Shown here piece after piece: positions 1-8,981 of a DNA stretch of 64,000 nt. The position numbers were made by a program, and so were the translations under genes. Source of the stretch: Muribaculum sp. An289 (GTDB taxonomy: Bacteria > Bacteroidota > Bacteroidia > Bacteroidales > UBA932); contig NZ_NFIV01000008.1 in NCBI RefSeq assembly GCF_002159555.1, forward strand, positions 49,177-113,176. The letters run 5' to 3'. The notes below the pieces were generated by a model. The model saw only the letters and a list, made by a program, of their open reading frames with translations. It was not told the origin of the DNA and did no database searches. How positions within the stretch are numbered: the first letter of the stretch is position 1; each line of letters begins with the position of its first letter.

Positions 1-1080
1 GTACCATGTCGCATTCAGTCCGGAATGGAAATCCCCGTGCGCCACTTCGGCCTTATATCCGATGCTTTCGATATGCGACGGCATTTTGAGGTCGAGCTCG
101 TCCTGAATGAGCGACATGTTGAAACGGAAACCGGAATTGAACCATGTCTGGACAAGTTTCACCTTATCGCTGAAAACATGTTCCCAATGCACCGCCTCAA
201 GATGGTTTCCCCACCGCATACCGGCCTTTGCATCGTAGTGTATCTCGGTCAGCGAAGCATAATCACGCCCGAAATAGAAGTCGGCCCATACCTTGTCGTT
301 GTCTCCCGGGGCAAAGAACCATGTCATATTGTAGTCCCCGAAATCATACCTTATCGGAGAGCCGTCGAGTTTGAGCCAGCGTTTGTAAAGAAGGTTCAGA
401 TAAGACTGCCTCGCCGATATGAACAGCCCTCCCTTCTTGCCGAGAGGAATCTTCAGGGTACCCTGCGCGGACATGATTCCCACATTCACTTCCCCGCCGA
501 CCTTGGCAGGCACCTCGGACGGCAATTCCATACGTATCATGCCGCCTATCATATTGGCATTCTTCGGGCCGGTCGCCCCGGTAAAGGTCATTTTGGGAAA
601 ATGCGAGGGGTTGAACACGGAGAAGAAGCCGAAAAGGTGGCTTACCCCGTAAAGGGGCACACCGGCTATGGACACGTCGTTGTGGGCGTTGTCGCAACCC
701 TGGATATAGATGCCCGTATCGAATTCCGAATTGGTCTGCACTCCGGGAAGCGACTGGAGATACCTCAACGGGTCCGAGTTCCCGAGAACCTTCGGAAAAG
801 CGTTTATCATGTCGAGGTCGACATCTATTTTCGACAACATCGTCCCCCTCATCGAGGAGGTAGGCCTTTCGTAAACGACTGTGGCCCTATCGATTTTGAA
901 CACTACGGTATCACCGTCCAAAATATAGCTCTCCGTACCGTAGCTTTCGGTACTGTCGGCAACAACCTGAACGCCATGCGGCACCTGAGCCGCCGAACAA
1001 TAAAACATTCCCCATAGCGATACTATGGGGAAGATTACGGCAAATGCCATTACTGAACGATGGCTTCTTTTGCTCATCAT
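1..1080 (-). CDS. TonB-dependent receptor, N-terminal part (gene runs off the left edge)
   Basis: Reading the minus strand from an ATG at 1080 gives about 360 codons with no stop down to base 1, so the 3' part lies outside the window. Residues 1-31 look like a signal peptide (basic start, hydrophobic stretch, then FYCSAAQ). Residues about 85-185 resemble a TonB plug domain: a segment with LRYLQSLPGVQ, then IYIQGCDNAHNDVSIAGVPL, then a GGMIRMELPS segment, followed by beta-strand-like outer-membrane sequence. The protein should be an outer-membrane barrel driven by TonB-ExbBD. No N-terminal carboxypeptidase-like domain is seen. It is 102 bases downstream of the export ATPase gene on the same strand and may be read through from that operon; a weak -7 like box (TATCTTAG) lies just upstream. 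The substrate cannot be told. A second ATG at 1077 is equally possible. Confidence 0.8.
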   Translation of the reverse strand, partial: MMSKRSHRSVMAFAVIFPIVSLWGMFYCSAAQVPHGVQVVADSTESYGTESYILDGDTVVFKIDRATVVYERPTSSMRGTMLSKIDVDLDMINAFPKVLGNSDPLRYLQSLPGVQTNSEFDTGIYIQGCDNAHNDVSIAGVPLYGVSHLFGFFSVFNPSHFPKMTFTGATGPKNANMIGGMIRMELPSEVPAKVGGEVNVGIMSAQGTLKIPLGKKGGLFISARQSYLNLLYKRWLKLDGSPIRYDFGDYNMTWFFAPGDNDKVWADFYFGRDYASLTEIHYDAKAGMRWGNHLEAVHWEHVFSDKVKLVQTWFNSGFRFNMSLIQDELDLKMPSHIESIGYKAEVAHGDFHSGLNATWY

Positions 1081-1182
1081 AGGTATCGCTGATTGTTTTC
1101 AAGGCGCTAAGATAGTAAATATTTCCCATATTCACCCGCCACCCGAATTTTTCGTAACTTCCGTAATTTTCCGGAAGAAACT

Positions 1183-1857
1183 CTACAGCTCGGCCTTGTC
1201 AACAATCTTACCGTCGAAGAGGTTGATTACCCTGTGGGCATAGCCTGCATCACGCTGGGAGTGTGTAACCATGACGATGGTAGTGCCCTCGGCGTTGAGT
1301 TCGCTCAACAGTTTCATTACTTCAATACCGTTCTTGGAGTCGAGGTTACCTGTAGGCTCGTCGGCAAGAATCAGCTTAGGGTTGCTTACTACCGCACGGG
1401 CGATGGCGACACGCTGCTGCTGACCTCCGGACAGCTGCTGGGGGAAGTGCTTTGCACGGTGCTGGATGTCCATGCGCACAAGCATGTCGTTGACAAGGCG
1501 TTTGCGCTCGGATGCCTTCACTTTCATGTAAATCAGAGGAAGTTCTACGTTTTCATAGACTGTCAGTTCGTCAATCAGGTTAAAACTCTGGAAAACGAAG
1601 CCTATGTTGCCTTTGCGGTACATCGTACGCTCGCGCTCGCGGAGTTTTCCCACTTCCTTGCCGAGCAACTCGTATGAGCCGGATGTCGGGTTGTCAAGGA
1701 GGCCGAGAATGTTGAGGAGGGTCGATTTGCCGCAACCCGAAGGTCCCATGACGGCCACGAATTCGCCCTGTTTGATTTCGAATGAAACATTGTCCAATGC
1801 GACTGTCTCGATTTCTTCCGTACGGAAGACTTTGCACAAATCAGTAACTTTAATCAT
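1183..1857 (-). CDS. ABC transporter ATPase, LolD/MacB type
   Basis: A 224-residue nucleotide-binding subunit of the MacB/LolD/FtsE class. Visible motifs: Walker [10 protein letters not shown] at residues 38-46, signature LSGGQQQ at 142, Walker B LILADE at 162-167 followed by PTGNLDS, and the switch histidine near 189. Proteins of this class work with FtsX-type permeases and couple ATP hydrolysis to a mechanical stroke rather than to translocation through the membrane. It is the last gene of the export operon, 25 bases after the first permease gene, and is the only ATPase there, so it probably serves all four permeases. Length and motifs are normal for the family; the exported substrate is unknown. 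Confidence 0.93.
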   Translation of the reverse strand: MIKVTDLCKVFRTEEIETVALDNVSFEIKQGEFVAVMGPSGCGKSTLLNILGLLDNPTSGSYELLGKEVGKLRERERTMYRKGNIGFVFQSFNLIDELTVYENVELPLIYMKVKASERKRLVNDMLVRMDIQHRAKHFPQQLSGGQQQRVAIARAVVSNPKLILADEPTGNLDSKNGIEVMKLLSELNAEGTTIVMVTHSQRDAGYAHRVINLFDGKIVDKAEL

Positions 1858-1882
1858 AATCCAAATATTTTAAATGTGTTTG

Positions 1883-4219
1883 TTATTCTGTTTTAAGGGC
1901 TTCTGTAGCGTTTTCCGAAACCGCCTTCATTGTCTGCCACAATACCGTGAGGACGGCCATCACCGCCGTAAAGATTCCCGCCGCGGCGAATATCCACCAG
2001 TGCAGACCTATCCTGTAACTGAACTGTTCCAGCCAGCGCGACAGGAGCCAGTACGACACAGGCACGGCCGCTACAAATGCCACGCCGACTATGGCAAGGA
2101 ACGACGACAGGATTCGCCAGAGCATCTGCCTGCGGCTGCTGCCCATTATCTTGCGCAATGCTATACTCTTGCGTTCCTGCCGCACATAATAGGTCGATAT
2201 GGCCAGAAGTCCGAGCGAGGAAACTATTATCGCCAGGACGGTAAAGACCGAAACTACAATCAGCACCCTTTGCTGGTCCTTCATGAACATCCTGATTTCA
2301 TCCTCGATATACGAGGCTTCAAGCTCCCTTTCAGGCAACACCCTGTTGTAAGCCTCGGAAATCTGTCTGTACGCATCATCCGGGTCTCCGGTAATCTTCA
2401 CAAGGACATTCCAAGGAAAATTTCCTTCCGGAAGGTCGCCGTAATTCATTATCATCGCGGCAGACTGGTCGTAAAGCACCGGCCTGATTTTAAAATCATA
2501 ATATATTCCGCCTATGTCATACCTGCGCGACCAGGTATCATCACCCACTGTAAAGTAGACAGTGTCTTCCCCTATGCCGAGTTCCTTGAAAGCATATTCG
2601 TTCAGCCACCATGCTTCAGTAGCAAGATGATTGTCCTGCTTGATTTGCAGGCCGAGGATATTGAAATAAGCGCTGTCGCCCTGGATCATCTGGAATGACA
2701 CCATGCCTCCGTTATAGGACATGGTATTGTTATTTGAGCCGTAAAGCGGCGTACCGTAACCGAAGCCGACAGACTCGACACAGGAAAGTTTCAACAACTC
2801 GTCCCTGAAATTGTATATGGAACGGCTGTCGGAAAAATTGATTTCAGACCGCACATTGAGTATGTTTTCGGTATTGTATCCCAACGGAGCGTTAACCACG
2901 GCGCTGTACTGCAACTGCATTGTCAGCGCGACGGCCACCATCGCGATTGTAACGAAATTCTGCACGCCTATCATTATTTTTCCATAGACGGATTTCGTCT
3001 TTTTGCGGAAAGTGCCGCGCACTATGTCGATTGCCCTGACATTCGAAATTGTCATCGCCGGAATGAAACCGGCAAGGAAACCGAGAACGAGTGTCATGGC
3101 CACGACAAGGGCTACCGATGAAAACGAAACCGAGTCCCACACGGAAAAATCATATTCAATCAGCCTCGATGCGGCCGGCGAAAGCCATTGCGCGATGAAC
3201 ACCGCCAGCAGCATGGAAACGGCGCACAAGAACGTCGATTCCCGTATCATCGACAGGAACAGCACCCCGCGCCTGTCCCCGAGCAGGCTCCGCATCGCCA
3301 TCTCCTTGGCCCTGAAACCGCTCTGGGCCGTAGTAAGATTGACATAGTTCAGCACCGCAAACAGCAGCAGGCAGGCGCACACGGCTATAAGCAGCATCAC
3401 AAGAGAGCGGTTGCCGTTCTCAAGACCGCTCCATTCCGTCTGGTTTTCATAGAAATACAACTCATCAAGCGGTATCAGTTCCACCTTCGTCGCCAGTCCG
3501 TTTTCGTATGTCCAGTATATCTCCTTGAAATATTCAAGCATGTCGTCTTTCTTGGAAAGTATGTCCATGCCCGGATAAACCATGATGAACGAAACGCATG
3601 AGCCCGCATTCTGCATGTCGGGATTGTTGGCACCGTTGAAACGCTCCATCCATTCTCCCCTCATGAAGACATCCTTGTAAGGTATGACGGAACCGGAAAT
3701 ATCCTCCACGACCGCCACCACCGTAAATGCAAAATCCTCCCCGTATTTACGCAATGTGACAGTCCTTCCGACAGGATCGAGGCCCGGGAAGACCTTGCGG
3801 GCGAAACTCTCGCTGACGACGATGTTGTCTATTGAAAATTTGAAAGCCTCCTTGTCGCCTTGGGTAAATCCGAAAGAAAACATGTCGAAAAACGACGAAT
3901 CCGCACAAGCCACGGAAGCCACGAATTTGTTCCCGCCAACCATAAACTCCTCGTTCTCGCCGGAAGCGAACGCCGCAGAAGCCTCTATCTCGGGATAACG
4001 CTCCGCGACATACCTGTTCAGATAGTATGCGCTTATGATATCCTCCCCATCCCCTATGGCATAAATCCGCGAGGCGTTTTCCTGAAAGGAATCCACCGAA
4101 AACTGGTGTGCGGCATACGAAGCGAGCAGCAGCACGAAAGCCATCGAGACCGCCAGCCCGACTATGTTTATCGTGCTGTACAGTTTGTTTCGCCACAAAA
4201 ATCTGAAAAAAGTCTTCAT
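1883..4219 (-). CDS. MacB/FtsX-type ABC permease (permease 1 of 4)
   Basis: A 778-residue inner-membrane permease. One transmembrane segment lies near residues 16-38, followed by a large periplasmic MacB-like domain, an FtsX block of about three segments in the middle (marked by RAKEMAMRSLLG), a second periplasmic domain, and a C-terminal FtsX block (marked by ALRKIMGSSRRQM). This duplicated form is usual in Bacteroidota and is about twice the size of a LolC-type permease. I chose the ATG at 4219 because it aligns with permease 2 (MRTFFRFLWRN); an ATG at 4237 overlapping the upstream stop by one base (TAATG) is the alternative. The first 66 bases after the start region are identical to those of permease 2. 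It probably pairs with another permease of the operon and contacts the fusion protein and TolC. Confidence 0.9.
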   Translation of the reverse strand: MKTFFRFLWRNKLYSTINIVGLAVSMAFVLLLASYAAHQFSVDSFQENASRIYAIGDGEDIISAYYLNRYVAERYPEIEASAAFASGENEEFMVGGNKFVASVACADSSFFDMFSFGFTQGDKEAFKFSIDNIVVSESFARKVFPGLDPVGRTVTLRKYGEDFAFTVVAVVEDISGSVIPYKDVFMRGEWMERFNGANNPDMQNAGSCVSFIMVYPGMDILSKKDDMLEYFKEIYWTYENGLATKVELIPLDELYFYENQTEWSGLENGNRSLVMLLIAVCACLLLFAVLNYVNLTTAQSGFRAKEMAMRSLLGDRRGVLFLSMIRESTFLCAVSMLLAVFIAQWLSPAASRLIEYDFSVWDSVSFSSVALVVAMTLVLGFLAGFIPAMTISNVRAIDIVRGTFRKKTKSVYGKIMIGVQNFVTIAMVAVALTMQLQYSAVVNAPLGYNTENILNVRSEINFSDSRSIYNFRDELLKLSCVESVGFGYGTPLYGSNNNTMSYNGGMVSFQMIQGDSAYFNILGLQIKQDNHLATEAWWLNEYAFKELGIGEDTVYFTVGDDTWSRRYDIGGIYYDFKIRPVLYDQSAAMIMNYGDLPEGNFPWNVLVKITGDPDDAYRQISEAYNRVLPERELEASYIEDEIRMFMKDQQRVLIVVSVFTVLAIIVSSLGLLAISTYYVRQERKSIALRKIMGSSRRQMLWRILSSFLAIVGVAFVAAVPVSYWLLSRWLEQFSYRIGLHWWIFAAAGIFTAVMAVLTVLWQTMKAVSENATEALKTE

Positions 4220-4236
4220 ATTATCAATATTTAACA

Positions 4237-6561
4237 TTATTCAGCCTTCAACACATCCGCCGGATTGGCCCGGGCCGCCCTCGTCACTTGCCACAGCACG
4301 GACAGCACCGTGATTGCGAGCGACAGAAGCACCGCGACAACGAATATCCACGCTATGGAATCTATCCTGTACGCAAACTCTTGCAGGTATCTTCCTGCAA
4401 GAAAGACCGCCACGGGCACGGCTACGATGTCCGCAATCAGTGTCATGACTATGTACAGCCGGATGTTCCTCATGATTTCGCCGCCGACCGTACTGCCGAA
4501 CACCTTGTGCAGGGCGATGCCCTTCATGTTGCTGTCCGCATAGAAGATGCTTATCGCCACAAGGCCGGAGAGGGACAGGAGGATTGCTACCACCATGAAC
4601 ATCTCGACGAGCCTCATGTTGCGTTTCGTCCCTTCAAGGCTGTCCTCTAAATAATCAGTCATATAATCATTGCAATACGGCTCCAATACAAGTCCGCGGC
4701 ACTCCCCGCAGAAATCGTTGTATGCCTCGGTTATCATGGCCCTGGCATCTTCATGATCGCCTACCGTCTTTATCGCGAAATCGAAATAATACATGCCCTC
4801 CGGTCCTGTTATGTGGATCCTGGCATACTCGAATTTTTCCGAACGGCTGGCATCCGATATTATGAAATCCTCCACCACTCCGCCAAGATTCTCTACATCG
4901 TCGGCCATCACCTTGGCCGCGCTGCTGTTAAGCCAGACTGTTCCGGGAAGGGCATTCACATACTGTTCGACAATATTGAAGTCCAGCATGTTGAAAGTCG
5001 TGCTGTCGCATTGCATAAAACTCACCATCACCACATTGCCGTCTTTGTCCTCGGCACCTATCATAGAGCCTATCATCCCCGGGAGCCCTGTGGTACGCCC
5101 TACGCTTTCCACACAAGGCAAAGCCTTCAGTCTTTCCTCGAAAACCCGGCCTTCATCTATCGAGAAATCAGTGGAAAGCCAGTAAACGTCCTCAAGATTG
5201 CAGCCGGCAGGACGGCCGAGCAGGTGGTTCATCTGCACTTCCATAGTCAGCGCCACGGCTATAAGGATTACCGAAAGTGCATTCTGCACCACGATGAACA
5301 CTTTCGAAAACACCATCTTGCTCTTCATCCTCAACGCCCCGCGCACTATGTCTATCGGAGCGAAACGCGAGGCTATCACCGCCGGGATGATACCTGCCAG
5401 CACTGAAACAAAAGCGATTGCAAAAACATACGAAACTATGGCGGCCGGAGCGAACAGGTCTCCGACACCCAGCCCTGAAGTAACCGAATCAAGCGCCGGG
5501 TCGGATATCAGCCAACCCACGACAGGCACAAGGGCATAGGCCAGCACTAAGGCAAGCACGAAACACAAGGAAGTGAAAACGAATGACTCGGATATGTACT
5601 TGAACATTATATCCCGCGAAGTGGAGCCGAGAAGCCGGCGCGTAGCCATTTCCTTGGCGCGTTTTCCCGTCAGGGCGGTATTCAGGTTGATATAATTGAA
5701 AAGCGCGGACAATATCAGGGCAAGTCCCGCCAAAGCAAGAATCCGGATGATTTTCAGTTTTCCCGTATTCAGGAACTGGGCGCCCGGCCAGAAATAGAGT
5801 TTGTCTAAACGGACAAGGCACGGACGGTAACTTTCCCACACATCCTCGGAAGGCAGCCGCTCTTTGAAGGTATCCTTGAAAATCTCTTCCACCTTGCTTT
5901 CCAAGGACTGATAATCGGTATCGGGATAAACCTCTATGAAAGTCACGATATCTCCGAAAGACAGGAAAGGATTGGAGATGTATTGCCCGTTGAAATCCGT
6001 ATTGGCGACATTGGCGATAACATCCGCATACGGGACAATGTCCTTGCCGAAATCCTCGGTCACGCCGGCTATCACATACTGATTGCCATCAATGACGATC
6101 TGCCGGCCTATAAGGTCGCCGTACCCTCCTCCCAGTTTTCCGGCAAAACTTTCGGAGACAATCACCGACGAAAGGTCTTTGAAATCATCCTTGCCGCCTG
6201 CAAGGAACCTGACATGGAACATGTCGAAGAAGCCGCTGTCGGTTTCCATGACTGCCGTGTTGTATTTCATCCCGTCCCACTCTGTGATGAAGCCGTCCAC
6301 GGAAGTGGACAATTGCACGACAGAGACGGCATCGGGCAGAGAACTTCTGAGCACATCCGCCATCCCGTAACACATGAGAGTGCTGCCATGGACTCCCACG
6401 GCATAAATCCGCTCATGGTCGGGATTGGAACGGGCTATCCTGAACTGCCCCGCCGCGTATGTGAAGATGATTATCGAAAAGGCAAGCGAGACCGCCAGCC
6501 CGACTATGTTTATCGTGCTGTACAGTTTGTTTCGCCACAAAAATCTGAAAAACGTCCTCAT
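4237..6561 (-). CDS. MacB/FtsX-type ABC permease (permease 2 of 4)
   Basis: A 774-residue paralogue of its neighbours with the same plan: N-terminal anchor, periplasmic domain, central FtsX segments (marked by RAKEMATRRLLGSTS), second periplasmic domain, C-terminal FtsX segments (marked by KGIALHKVFGSTVGG). It begins MRTFFRFLWRNKLYSTINIV, nearly the same as permease 1, although the rest has diverged strongly. The gap to the upstream permease 3 gene is 23 bases and the stop touches the start region of permease 1, so the genes are surely co-transcribed. Its role should be substrate expulsion into a TolC conduit powered by the shared ATPase; substrate unknown. Confidence 0.9.
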   Translation of the reverse strand: MRTFFRFLWRNKLYSTINIVGLAVSLAFSIIIFTYAAGQFRIARSNPDHERIYAVGVHGSTLMCYGMADVLRSSLPDAVSVVQLSTSVDGFITEWDGMKYNTAVMETDSGFFDMFHVRFLAGGKDDFKDLSSVIVSESFAGKLGGGYGDLIGRQIVIDGNQYVIAGVTEDFGKDIVPYADVIANVANTDFNGQYISNPFLSFGDIVTFIEVYPDTDYQSLESKVEEIFKDTFKERLPSEDVWESYRPCLVRLDKLYFWPGAQFLNTGKLKIIRILALAGLALILSALFNYINLNTALTGKRAKEMATRRLLGSTSRDIMFKYISESFVFTSLCFVLALVLAYALVPVVGWLISDPALDSVTSGLGVGDLFAPAAIVSYVFAIAFVSVLAGIIPAVIASRFAPIDIVRGALRMKSKMVFSKVFIVVQNALSVILIAVALTMEVQMNHLLGRPAGCNLEDVYWLSTDFSIDEGRVFEERLKALPCVESVGRTTGLPGMIGSMIGAEDKDGNVVMVSFMQCDSTTFNMLDFNIVEQYVNALPGTVWLNSSAAKVMADDVENLGGVVEDFIISDASRSEKFEYARIHITGPEGMYYFDFAIKTVGDHEDARAMITEAYNDFCGECRGLVLEPYCNDYMTDYLEDSLEGTKRNMRLVEMFMVVAILLSLSGLVAISIFYADSNMKGIALHKVFGSTVGGEIMRNIRLYIVMTLIADIVAVPVAVFLAGRYLQEFAYRIDSIAWIFVVAVLLSLAITVLSVLWQVTRAARANPADVLKAE

Positions 6562-6584
6562 GACCTATTCGTTTTTAACATAAC

Positions 6585-8951
6585 CTACTCGTTTTTGATG
6601 GAGTCCACTGGATTTTTCGACACCGCCCTGTAACTCTGCAAAGTAACTACTCCTGCCGTGATTGCAAGCAGTGCAGCATACGCGACTATGAATATCCATA
6701 CATGCACAGTGCTCTGGTATGTGAAACCTTCGACCCATTTGCGTGCTATGAACCAAGCCGAAGGGGCTGCCACGATGAAACATACCGTACAGATTATCAG
6801 ATAATACCTGTTTATCATCCTCAGCACTTCGCCGACCGTCGCCCCGTGTACGCGCCTGAGTGCAATCTCCTTGCGGCGGAACTGGGTCTCGAAATATACA
6901 AGGCCGAGGATGCCTATGACACAGATAAGCAACGAAAGCACCGATGCTATGGTAATCAGTTTGTTCAGATTGGTTTCCTTCTGATACAGATTGCCAATCG
7001 CCTCATCGAGAAAACGCACGTTCACATTATCCGCCGTCATCTGAGGATTGAACTCGCTGACGGACTGCCGGATATAATCCATAGTCCCGGCCACGTCTTC
7101 GGGAGAGATTCTCGCATACGCCCATGTCAGAGGCCACCACGGCTCGCTTCCGAAAACATAGAGGGCTATAGGCGACACCCCGTACTGCAAAGGCTTGAAA
7201 TTGAAATCCTTGACCACGCCCACTATGTCAGCCGGCTCTGCCGCGTGTCCCGACAGTTTTGTGTCTAATTTCAAGAAAGGATAAACCTCCATTGTAGCCT
7301 CGTTCATTATGAAAGTCCCGTTGGATTTCATCTCGTCCGACGGCATGAAATCCCTGCCCTGCACCACTTCCATGCCGAAGAAGTCTATGAAGTCGGCATC
7401 CACCGGAAGGCAGTCTATATTCACGCTTTCGCCGTCATACATCCTGCCCCAGCCCATTTTTCCATTGGAAACCAGTTCATTTCCTGCAAAAGTAACATCG
7501 AGGACATGAGGGTTTTCCTTCAGATGCGCCTCGAAAGCCTGCCTGCGCTCCCCGACAGAGTTCCCGACATAGAAAGTCACTATCTGCTCACGGTCGAAGC
7601 CCATGTCGAAACTGTTCATGTAACGCCTCTGGCAGTAAATGAACAGAGTCATGATTATCAGGATGAAAGAGACTACATACTGGAAACCGACTATGATGCT
7701 CCTGAGCGAACGCCCCTTGGCCGAAAGTGAAAACGAACCTTTAAGCACCATTGCAGGAGGGAACGATGTACTGTAACTTGCGGAAAATATGCCGGCAAGC
7801 GCGACCATGACCAATGAGACAGCCGCGCCCGCACCTGTCAGGGCGAGGTTGTCGGCAGGATCGAGAGAGCCGCTTATCATCGAAGCCACCAAAGTTCCCG
7901 ACAAAGCCCTCATCACTATCACACTGAGAATGAAGGCCGCAACCGCTATCAGCAGGGACTCGCCCACCTGACGGCCTATCAGACGGCCGCGGGTAGCACC
8001 CAACACCCTGCGCGTATTGATGCCCTTTATCATGAACGGCACCGAAGCCATCGAGAAATTGATGAAATTGATGATGGCCACTATGATGATGAGCAGCGAA
8101 ACGGTAAAACAGGTTATCGTGGTAAAACGGTTGCCCTTTCCCATGTTGTCGTACTCGACATCGGTCGAATAATAGGCATCGTGCAGATTGACAAGCCTCA
8201 AGGACGACATGTATTCAGACATCTCTTCCTCCGTCCAGCTTTCAGCATCATAGTAGGACATCAAAGTCTGAAGCATGGCGGCGGCAACATCGTCAGCCGC
8301 CTGCGGAGTGCGCAACTTTACATAAAATGACTGGTTCCATTCACTCCAGTCGTCAAGCTGACTGCCGCCTATATTTCCGAAAATCCCGCAATCTACGCTC
8401 GAATTTTCAGGAAAATCCTTATAAACCGCCGCCACCGTATATGGCTCGGGCCCATTATCAAGATATAAGGTCTTGCCGATGGCGTTCTCATCGCCGAACA
8501 ACAATTTTGCCGTGGACTCGGATATTATGACCGTAAACGGCTCGAATTTCGAGGTATCTCCAACGACGAAATCGAAAGGGAAAACATTCAACAGGGATTT
8601 TTCAATTATCCCGTATCCGACCTTGTATTCGCTTTGCCTCCCGTCATCCTCAAGGGCCACCGCCACATTCCATCCTTTTGTGTAATTGTAACAGCCCCCG
8701 GCCTCTATCTCCGGCGAAGCCGACTTCATTGCTTCTATCATCGGGCGGGACAACACAGTAGAGTAACCGACTCTGCTCATGAACTTGTTTTCCACCCTGA
8801 AAATCCGCTCCGCATCCTCATAATTCCTGTCGTAGCCATAATCATACACGACCTGCACCATGATTACAAGGAAGGCCGAAAAAGCCAGCGCAAGGCCGAC
8901 AAAATTCAGTATCGCCGAAAACAGCCTGTGATTGAAAAACCTGAAATTCAT
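6585..8951 (-). CDS. MacB/FtsX-type ABC permease (permease 3 of 4)
   Basis: A 788-residue permease with one N-terminal transmembrane segment (about residues 12-33), a periplasmic domain rich in aromatic residues, a central FtsX block (marked by IKGINTRRVLGATRGRLIG), a second periplasmic domain and a C-terminal FtsX block (marked by RKEIALRRVHGATVGEVLR). The phrase (R/K)xIALRxVxGA is the usual coupling-helix signature of this family. It lies 30 bases after permease 4 and 23 bases before permease 2. Sequence similarity to permeases 1 and 2 is clear in the FtsX parts but low in the periplasmic domains, which suggests different partner or substrate contacts. Confidence 0.9.
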   Translation of the reverse strand: MNFRFFNHRLFSAILNFVGLALAFSAFLVIMVQVVYDYGYDRNYEDAERIFRVENKFMSRVGYSTVLSRPMIEAMKSASPEIEAGGCYNYTKGWNVAVALEDDGRQSEYKVGYGIIEKSLLNVFPFDFVVGDTSKFEPFTVIISESTAKLLFGDENAIGKTLYLDNGPEPYTVAAVYKDFPENSSVDCGIFGNIGGSQLDDWSEWNQSFYVKLRTPQAADDVAAAMLQTLMSYYDAESWTEEEMSEYMSSLRLVNLHDAYYSTDVEYDNMGKGNRFTTITCFTVSLLIIIVAIINFINFSMASVPFMIKGINTRRVLGATRGRLIGRQVGESLLIAVAAFILSVIVMRALSGTLVASMISGSLDPADNLALTGAGAAVSLVMVALAGIFSASYSTSFPPAMVLKGSFSLSAKGRSLRSIIVGFQYVVSFILIIMTLFIYCQRRYMNSFDMGFDREQIVTFYVGNSVGERRQAFEAHLKENPHVLDVTFAGNELVSNGKMGWGRMYDGESVNIDCLPVDADFIDFFGMEVVQGRDFMPSDEMKSNGTFIMNEATMEVYPFLKLDTKLSGHAAEPADIVGVVKDFNFKPLQYGVSPIALYVFGSEPWWPLTWAYARISPEDVAGTMDYIRQSVSEFNPQMTADNVNVRFLDEAIGNLYQKETNLNKLITIASVLSLLICVIGILGLVYFETQFRRKEIALRRVHGATVGEVLRMINRYYLIICTVCFIVAAPSAWFIARKWVEGFTYQSTVHVWIFIVAYAALLAITAGVVTLQSYRAVSKNPVDSIKNE

Positions 8952-8981
8952 ATCCTTATTATATTTTTATTTTCCTTAAAA

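Noticed and set aside
25..1017. A 330-codon plus-strand frame at the left edge
   Set aside because: It is antisense to the TonB receptor frame, has an atypical composition rich in His and Arg, and shows no family features.
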